Source of the DNA: Leifsonia shinshuensis
GTDB taxonomy: Bacteria; Actinomycetota; Actinomycetes; Actinomycetales; Microbacteriaceae
Length of the DNA stretch: 64,000 bases
Direction of reading: 5' to 3'
Assembly: GCF_022606355.1 (NCBI RefSeq)
Contig: NZ_JAHHZQ010000003.1
Coordinates: 496,001 to 560,000 of the forward strand
The position numbers and the translations under genes were made by a program. Position 1 is the first letter of the stretch, and each line of letters opens with the position of its first letter. The notes beneath the pieces are model-generated. The model made no database searches and was not told the DNA's origin. It saw only the letters and a list, made by a program, of their open reading frames with translations. Shown piece after piece: positions 59,058-64,000 of this stretch.

Positions 59058-60980
59058 TCAGACACCGGCGACATCGAGCACCGGCTCGAACGCGTCCGGT
59101 CTGTGCAGCACCACCCGCGTCTTCACACCGTCCGGGAACAGCCGTGCCAGGTCGGCCGCGCTCGCACGGTCGTCCACCGTCACATCGATCGTCTCGCGCC
59201 AGCGCCCGTCGGGCATCCGCTGCAGTGTCGCCTCCCAGACCAGGCCCGGCGTCATGCGCGCCTGGAGACGCAGGTGGATGCCGACGGCCCTGCGCCGTCC
59301 GAGCAGCGACAGCAGCCCGCGGTAGACCGCCACCCGGCGAGTGGCGGCCAGCCACGGATCGAGCGTCCGCACCAGCGCGTCGGCGCTCCACAGGATCGTC
59401 GTGGCCAGGCCGCCCCGCGACTGGTACACATCGACGGCGTAGACGCCGGCCAGGCGGCGCAGTGTCTGGCGCAGGGCTTCCTTCGTGATCCCGTCCTCCA
59501 CCGTGCTGTGAAGGTAGAACGGCACCGCCGAACGGGCGGGGAGGCCGCCGGCGCGCAACGCCGAGCGGTCGTACACCGTCTGCCCGTCGCCGAAGAACGG
59601 CCGGAGCTCCACGAGCAGGGAGGCCACCGCGCCGGCGGGCGGCTCGTTCTCGATCGCGCCCGCGGTGTCGGCGTAGGCGATCGCCTGGTGCAGCGCTCCC
59701 AGCCGGAACCCCGGGGACAGTGCGGGCCCCGCCTTGACGGTGACGAGGACCTCTGAGCCGTCGAGGTCGAGCCGAACCGGGTTCTCCCTGCCGTCGATGC
59801 GCGGAACGAGGTCGAGGACGTGCTCGATCGCGAGCGTGCGGACGCCGGCGGGGATCGGCAGGCGCCCCAGCGGCGAGCCCGCGACGACGAGATGCGTCAC
59901 GGTGAAGCCGGCGGCGTGCGCGCGTGCGGCCACCTGGGCGGCGACCATGCCGCCGAGACTGAAGCCCGCGAGCACGACGGGCTCCCCCGGCGCTATGCCC
60001 GCCTCGCGCATGGCCGCGAGGGCGGCACGGGTGATGGTCGCTTCGTGCTCCGCGCCGATCACGAGGTCGGCCGTCAGGTCGTTCGGCGCGACGCCGGGCC
60101 GCGGATGCCACGACTTCGTGCTCGGGAACTGCACGATCCAGTGCCGGACTCCCTCGTGCTCCCGTTCGACGAGGCGGATCACCGCGGTGTCGATCCGCTC
60201 GTCGAGGTCGGGGTCGCAGAGGTCGTCGATCTCGCGCTGGCTGAGCAGGAGGTCGCGGAGCGTGTGCACCGACCGGCGTCGCATCGCACCGGCGGCGAGC
60301 CCCGGGATGCCGAGCGGGTCGGGGCGCGGCCCGAGCTCGAGCCCGAGCAGACCCGCCGGCACGTCGACCAGGCCGGGCGACGGCGTGTACTCGTCGCCGG
60401 CGCCGCGGTCGTCCCACCAGCGCAGGAAGTCGTGCAGGAGCGGGAACCGCTGCTGCAGGAGGTCGTCGTAGCCGAGCAGCACGGCGTCGTGCCCGTCGCG
60501 CAGCAGCCCGCGCCTGCGGCCCAGCGCCACCGTCTTGCGCAGCAGAGCGGGAAGCGTGAACACCGCGAGATACGGTCGCGCCCGCCAGCGCGGCAGCACG
60601 ATGCCCACCACGCCGATCAGGAGCGCGAGCGGCGCCAGCAGCCATCCCGCGATCCGCGCGAACCCGCCGGTGAGCCGCGGGGCCGCAGACAGGTACAGGC
60701 CGCTCAGCGTCGTCCGGCGCGACCGGCGCCGGCGTGGCGCGGGTGCGGGGAAGGGATACGGCTGCTCCCGCGTGCGCTGCAGCGCGTACCATGCCCACTC
60801 GGCGGCGAACACGAGGAGGCTCACGACCGCGACGACGACGGCCGCAGCGGCACCCGCCGCCAGCAGCACGACGCCGGCCACGAGGGCGAGAGGGAGGCCA
60901 ACGACGAGCCCGGCCACGAGCGCCGTCCAGCCTGCGGCCGTCCGTCCCCGCCAGAGGCGAGGGGGCAGCTGGCTGAGCAT
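59058..60980 (-). CDS. Membrane-anchored alpha/beta hydrolase of unknown family
   Basis: 640 residues. Four N-terminal hydrophobic segments (about residues 17-40, 44-66, 112-132) precede a serine-hydrolase core with the elbow VLAGFSLGGMVAAQ (Ser near 344), HLVVAGSPLG, and a long C-terminal region with IEHVLDLVPRIDG. The hydrolase fold is split by an unusual region of about 200 residues before the elbow. No match to a named enzyme is made. Followed downstream by the SnoaL operon; function unknown. Confidence 0.75.
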   Translation of the reverse strand: MLSQLPPRLWRGRTAAGWTALVAGLVVGLPLALVAGVVLLAAGAAAAVVVAVVSLLVFAAEWAWYALQRTREQPYPFPAPAPRRRRSRRTTLSGLYLSAAPRLTGGFARIAGWLLAPLALLIGVVGIVLPRWRARPYLAVFTLPALLRKTVALGRRRGLLRDGHDAVLLGYDDLLQQRFPLLHDFLRWWDDRGAGDEYTPSPGLVDVPAGLLGLELGPRPDPLGIPGLAAGAMRRRSVHTLRDLLLSQREIDDLCDPDLDERIDTAVIRLVEREHEGVRHWIVQFPSTKSWHPRPGVAPNDLTADLVIGAEHEATITRAALAAMREAGIAPGEPVVLAGFSLGGMVAAQVAARAHAAGFTVTHLVVAGSPLGRLPIPAGVRTLAIEHVLDLVPRIDGRENPVRLDLDGSEVLVTVKAGPALSPGFRLGALHQAIAYADTAGAIENEPPAGAVASLLVELRPFFGDGQTVYDRSALRAGGLPARSAVPFYLHSTVEDGITKEALRQTLRRLAGVYAVDVYQSRGGLATTILWSADALVRTLDPWLAATRRVAVYRGLLSLLGRRRAVGIHLRLQARMTPGLVWEATLQRMPDGRWRETIDVTVDDRASAADLARLFPDGVKTRVVLHRPDAFEPVLDVAGV

Positions 60981-61036
60981 GCGGTCAGCCTAACCGCGAC
61001 ACCCGTCGTCGCCGGGGTGCACACGGGAGGAGCTGC

Positions 61037-61462
61037 TCATGCCGTGCCGGTCCGCTCCGGTGGTTCGTGATCGTGGAGCGGATCAGAGTGATGGTGGAAG
61101 ATCCTCCAGCGGTCTCCCTCCCTCCGGTAGAGCACCGTGACCCGTCGGGAGCGGACGGCATCCGAACCGGCCCCGTTGCCCACCCGTTCTCTGAGGATCA
61201 CATAGCCCATGTCGCCGACTGCCTGAGCTGCGATGAGCTGCTCGCTGTACTCCGGCTGCCACCCCGCGTACTTCTGCGCGGCACGATCGATCGCAGCACC
61301 GATCTGCGACCACCCGGCCGCCAGACCGCCGTAGGCGCCCATCATCGTCGCGTCCTCGGCGTGCGACCACAGTTCGCGATACGCGCTCCCGTCGCCGCGG
61401 AGGAGCCTCTGCACCGCCGCGCGCAGCTGCACCATCGTTTCCTCCTCCCACGGGGAGCTCAT
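61037..61462 (-). CDS. SnoaL-like/nuclear-transport-factor-2 fold protein
   Basis: 141 residues from the ATG at 61462, overlapping the hydrolase stop (ATGA). A cone-shaped alpha+beta barrel pattern: VQRLLRGDGSAYRELWSHAED, MMGAYGGLAAGWSQI, the YSEQLIAAQAVGDMGYVILRE strands, RRVTVLYRREGDRWRIFHHHSD. Such proteins bind small hydrophobic ligands or act as polyketide cyclases and isomerases. Last gene of an operon with a hydrolase and a P450. Confidence 0.8.
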   Translation of the reverse strand: MSSPWEEETMVQLRAAVQRLLRGDGSAYRELWSHAEDATMMGAYGGLAAGWSQIGAAIDRAAQKYAGWQPEYSEQLIAAQAVGDMGYVILRERVGNGAGSDAVRSRRVTVLYRREGDRWRIFHHHSDPLHDHEPPERTGTA

Positions 61463-62310
61463 GAGGACAGGACCCGCTTCACGAACGGCTCCACCGCGGC
61501 GCGCCAAGCGGCAGGAGCGTCGAAGTGGAGGACGTGGCCCGCTCCCGGTATCTCCACGAACGCTCCGCGGGGCAGCCGATCCGCCATTCGCCGCGAGCCG
61601 TCGACGGGAAAGTAGCTGAGTTCGCCTGCGACCACGAGAGCCGGACACTGAACCGCTTCCAGCTCGGCGGAATGATCGCGATCGTTCCAGTGCTGGCGGC
61701 AGGCGAGTACGTTCTCGGTTCGCGCCAGCGGCCAGTAGCCCTCGGCGTCCTCGTAGACCACCTCGACGAAGTAGTCCCCCTCGGACGGGTGCACCCGGTC
61801 GGAGTGATCGCCGATGAAGAACTCTCCGAGGTGCCCGCCCGCGAAATACTCCCGCACGTCGGCGATGCTGTCGAACGGCACTGGCCAGTGCGCGAGCCAC
61901 GCAGCCCAGCGATCCTGCACGTCGGGCACCACTGCGGCCATGTCGCCGATCACCACGCCGCGCACCAGCTCGGGATGCGTGCCGGCGAGCTGCCACGCCG
62001 TCAGCGCCCCCATCGAATGACCGATCACGACGGCCGGCGACAGACCGAACGACTCGATCACCGCTGCGGCGTCACCGACGTGAGCTGCGCGGTCGTAGGG
62101 CCCGGCCGGCGCCTCGCTCAATCCGTGCCCGCGGGCGTCGAAGCCGACCACGTGCCCGTACTCGGTGAGCCATTCCGCCGTGGAACCCCACGTCGAGGTC
62201 CGGCCCATCATTCCATGCAGCAGAAGGATGCCGGGACCTTCGCCTCCGTAGTCGACGACGGCCAGCTCCGTACCGCCGAACCCGGCCGTCCTGCTCCGTG
62301 AAGCGTTCAT
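61459..62310 (-). CDS. Alpha/beta hydrolase
   Basis: 283 residues. HGMMGRTSTWG (oxyanion, near 33), IGHSMGALT (Ser near 98), a Glu/Asp in VVAGELSYFPVDG, and His in PGAGHVLHFDAP. Typical of proline-iminopeptidase/haloperoxidase-type esterases in secondary or xenobiotic metabolism. Translationally coupled to the SnoaL-like gene, 13 bases after the P450 stop. Confidence 0.87.
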   Translation of the reverse strand: MNASRSRTAGFGGTELAVVDYGGEGPGILLLHGMMGRTSTWGSTAEWLTEYGHVVGFDARGHGLSEAPAGPYDRAAHVGDAAAVIESFGLSPAVVIGHSMGALTAWQLAGTHPELVRGVVIGDMAAVVPDVQDRWAAWLAHWPVPFDSIADVREYFAGGHLGEFFIGDHSDRVHPSEGDYFVEVVYEDAEGYWPLARTENVLACRQHWNDRDHSAELEAVQCPALVVAGELSYFPVDGSRRMADRLPRGAFVEIPGAGHVLHFDAPAAWRAAVEPFVKRVLSS

Positions 62311-62322
62311 GAGATTCCTTTC

Positions 62323-63564
62323 CTAGCGGCCTGTCGTCACGGTCAATGAGGTGAATCCATGGAATCCGAGGTTGCTGTTCCACACCGGCTCGACATCGTC
62401 GGCGACGCGCAGCCCGGGGAATCTCTCCAGCAGCGCCCGCAGCGCGGCCTTGGCCTGCAGGCGCACCAGGAGAGCCCCGATGCAGACATGCGGCCCGCGA
62501 CCGAAGGACACGTGCCGATTGGAGGACCGGGCGAGGTCGAGCTCATCGGGGTCGGGGAAGACCGCCCGATCGCGGTTGGCCGACCCGACATGCAGCAGCA
62601 CGGCTTGCCCTGCCTCGATCCGATTGCCTCGATAGGTGAAGGAACGGGCCGCGGCCCGTCCGACGAATTGAACCGGGGTGTCGTAGCGGAGGAACTCCTC
62701 GACGGCGCTCGACAACAGGGCAGGATCGCTCTGCAGTCTCTGCCGCTGCCGGGGATGGTGCTGAAGCGCCCACACCGCATTGCCGATCAGGTATCGGGTG
62801 GGCTCCAATCCCGCGAACATCAGCAGCATCCCTTGGGCGCACGCTGCCGCCTCGTCGAAATGAAATCCGCCCGACTCTTCGACAGCGAGTTTCGCGAGCA
62901 TCGTGTCGTGGCCGAAACGCACCGAGTGGGAGACCAGCTCGCCGAGGTACCCCGCGAACTGCTGGACCGCGCTCCGACCTCGCCGGAGGTCGTCCACCGT
63001 CAGCGCGCTGGCCCCGAAGAGGTAGGCGATGTCATCGGACCAGCGTGCGAGCAGCTCGTGGTCCGTCACCGGCGCACCCAGGAGCTGAGTGATGACCATG
63101 GCCGGCAAGGGGCGCGAGAAGTCGGCGATCAGGTCGGCGCGCTCGCCCCACGTCGAGAGGAGTTCGTCCACAGCGCGGTCGATGATCGGCGTGAGGCTCT
63201 CCTTCGAGAACAGGTTGCAGATGCGATTCATGTGCTGCCTGCGCAGGAGATGCGCATCCCCGTCGAAGAACGCCACCCAGTTGGAGAGCACCGGCACCAG
63301 GTCGGCGAACTCCTCGCGCTGCTCGGGGGCGAGAGCCAGCAACGGAAGGTTCGACCGGTTGTTGGTCAGCCGGTCGTCGGTCAGCATCGTGACGACGTCC
63401 TCATAGGCGAAGAAGACCCAGGACCCTCCGTACATCCGGGAGTTGTGGATGGGATCCCGTTGCCGAAGGATCTCGTAAGCGGGGTAGGGGTCGGGGATGA
63501 TCCGTGGGTTGCTGAGAGAGAAGTCCGCCGGCTCGAAGTCGTCGGCATACGAATTGGAATCCAT
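62323..63564 (-). CDS. Cytochrome P450
   Basis: 413 residues from the ATG at 63564 (GTG at 63576 is possible). The heme loop FGRGPHVCIG binds iron through Cys361; the K-helix motif is EFLR (290-293). The I helix has AGLEPT (251-256) in place of the usual A/G-G-x-D/E-T-T, so the acid/Thr pair that activates oxygen is altered by a Pro. A hydrophobic substrate pocket is suggested by YLFGASALTVDD. The partner is probably a ferredoxin system, and fpr is 8 kb away. First gene of the hydrolase/SnoaL operon. Confidence 0.88.
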   Translation of the reverse strand: MDSNSYADDFEPADFSLSNPRIIPDPYPAYEILRQRDPIHNSRMYGGSWVFFAYEDVVTMLTDDRLTNNRSNLPLLALAPEQREEFADLVPVLSNWVAFFDGDAHLLRRQHMNRICNLFSKESLTPIIDRAVDELLSTWGERADLIADFSRPLPAMVITQLLGAPVTDHELLARWSDDIAYLFGASALTVDDLRRGRSAVQQFAGYLGELVSHSVRFGHDTMLAKLAVEESGGFHFDEAAACAQGMLLMFAGLEPTRYLIGNAVWALQHHPRQRQRLQSDPALLSSAVEEFLRYDTPVQFVGRAAARSFTYRGNRIEAGQAVLLHVGSANRDRAVFPDPDELDLARSSNRHVSFGRGPHVCIGALLVRLQAKAALRALLERFPGLRVADDVEPVWNSNLGFHGFTSLTVTTGR

Positions 63565-63826
63565 TGTTGCCACCACCGTCAGGTATCCGAAACACAGTGT
63601 CTGACCGTACTGGCTGGATGATATCCATCTGATTGGTTCGATCCGGGGCGAGTCGCAACGCCGGTCCGGCTACGAACCGGCATGCCCGCGATCCCGCCGG
63701 CGAAGACACGCAGGCACCTCACCCACGAACTCATCCACAGCGACCGGCACCCGCGCTCGCCGCACTGCCGACTAGCCAGGCGCCACCCCACCCCGCTACG
63801 TTGTGCGCAATCGAGAGGAGCTCGTT

Positions 63827-64000
63827 GTGAACGGATTCTGGAACTTCTTCTGGCTGATCTTCTGGGCTTTCGCCTTCGTCGCCTACCTGATGGTCCTCTT
63901 CACGATCCTGGTCGACCTGTTCCGCGACGAGAAGCTCAACGGATGGTGGAAGGCCGTCTGGGTGATCTTCCTGATCTTCGTCCCGTGGCTCACCGCGCTG
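63827..64000 (+). CDS. Membrane protein, start only (PLDc_N/SHOCT-type)
   Basis: 58 residues are visible from the GTG at 63827 (AGGAG 6 bases upstream): MNGFWNFFWLIFWAF, then a hydrophobic helix, LVDLFRDEKLNGWWKAVWVI and a second helix. The D-x-x-R/L-N-G-W-W-K pattern between two TM helices resembles the N-terminal membrane domain of cardiolipin-synthase-like and SHOCT proteins. Cut by the window end. Confidence 0.6.
   Translation, partial: MNGFWNFFWLIFWAFAFVAYLMVLFTILVDLFRDEKLNGWWKAVWVIFLIFVPWLTAL

Overview
The window is high-GC actinobacterial chromosome. Gene density, GTG starts, leaderless genes, the menaquinone block (menG, polyprenyl synthase, menF), LCP and FtsW proteins, a ClgR-like regulator beside a clpP, and two LacI-controlled sugar ABC loci all fit Microbacteriaceae (Leifsonia/Microbacterium-like). 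The genus is an inference from gene content and was not tested. No rRNA, CRISPR array, transposase, integrase or replication origin was seen. After annotation no gap longer than about 300 bases remains without a gene.

Layout. 1-3495: a sugar-acid operon (two Gfo/Idh/MocA dehydrogenases and an IlvD/Edd-type dehydratase). 3595-5940 (minus): an island of visibly lower GC with small hypothetical and membrane proteins. It carries a duplicated cassette and a truncated fragment resembling the pre-toxin part of polymorphic toxins. 5938-6662: a wrecked alpha/beta hydrolase gene containing an inverted internal segment. 6695-16209: a fructan locus with three GH32-type enzymes, a binding protein, two permeases, a LacI repressor and four matching operators placed on the promoters. 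16246-21456: a two-TM unknown, a secreted phosphodiesterase-like enzyme, a divergent SDR/XRE pair and a HAD phosphatase. 21462-31506: a second polysaccharide locus (LacI, binding protein, two permeases, GH130 phosphorylase and a 1496-residue modular PL8 lyase). 31626-38107: M20 amidohydrolase plus MFS exporter, divergent two-domain Lrp regulator, L-serine dehydratase and a metal-dependent amidohydrolase. 38082-40478: alpha/beta hydrolase, crotonase-fold enzyme and TetR. 40672-40848: tRNA-Met and tRNA-Thr. 41001-50182: aldo/keto reductase, Cys-cluster/pentapeptide protein, GH13 alpha-glucosidase, M23 peptidase, inositol-phosphatase family enzyme, tRNA-Tyr, ClpP, ClgR-like regulator, DUF2283, a zinc-ribbon mini-protein and LCP. 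50170-59015: FtsW/RodA, YajQ, S33 hydrolase, ferredoxin-NADP reductase, polyprenyl synthase, menG, menF and PPK2. 59058-end: a large membrane hydrolase, a SnoaL-like/hydrolase/P450 operon and the start of a membrane protein.

How it works together. The two polysaccharide loci have parallel designs: a secreted modular depolymerase, a lipoprotein binding protein, two permeases without a dedicated ATPase, intracellular glycosidases or phosphorylases, and a LacI repressor with paired palindromic operators. In both, a strong hairpin sits between the binding-protein gene and the permeases. The most unusual items are the nested module in the secreted GH32 enzyme, the inverted segment restoring an in-frame hydrolase, the low-GC duplicated cassette island, the very long Lys/Ala/Pro-rich tail on MenG, and a P450 with a modified I-helix motif.
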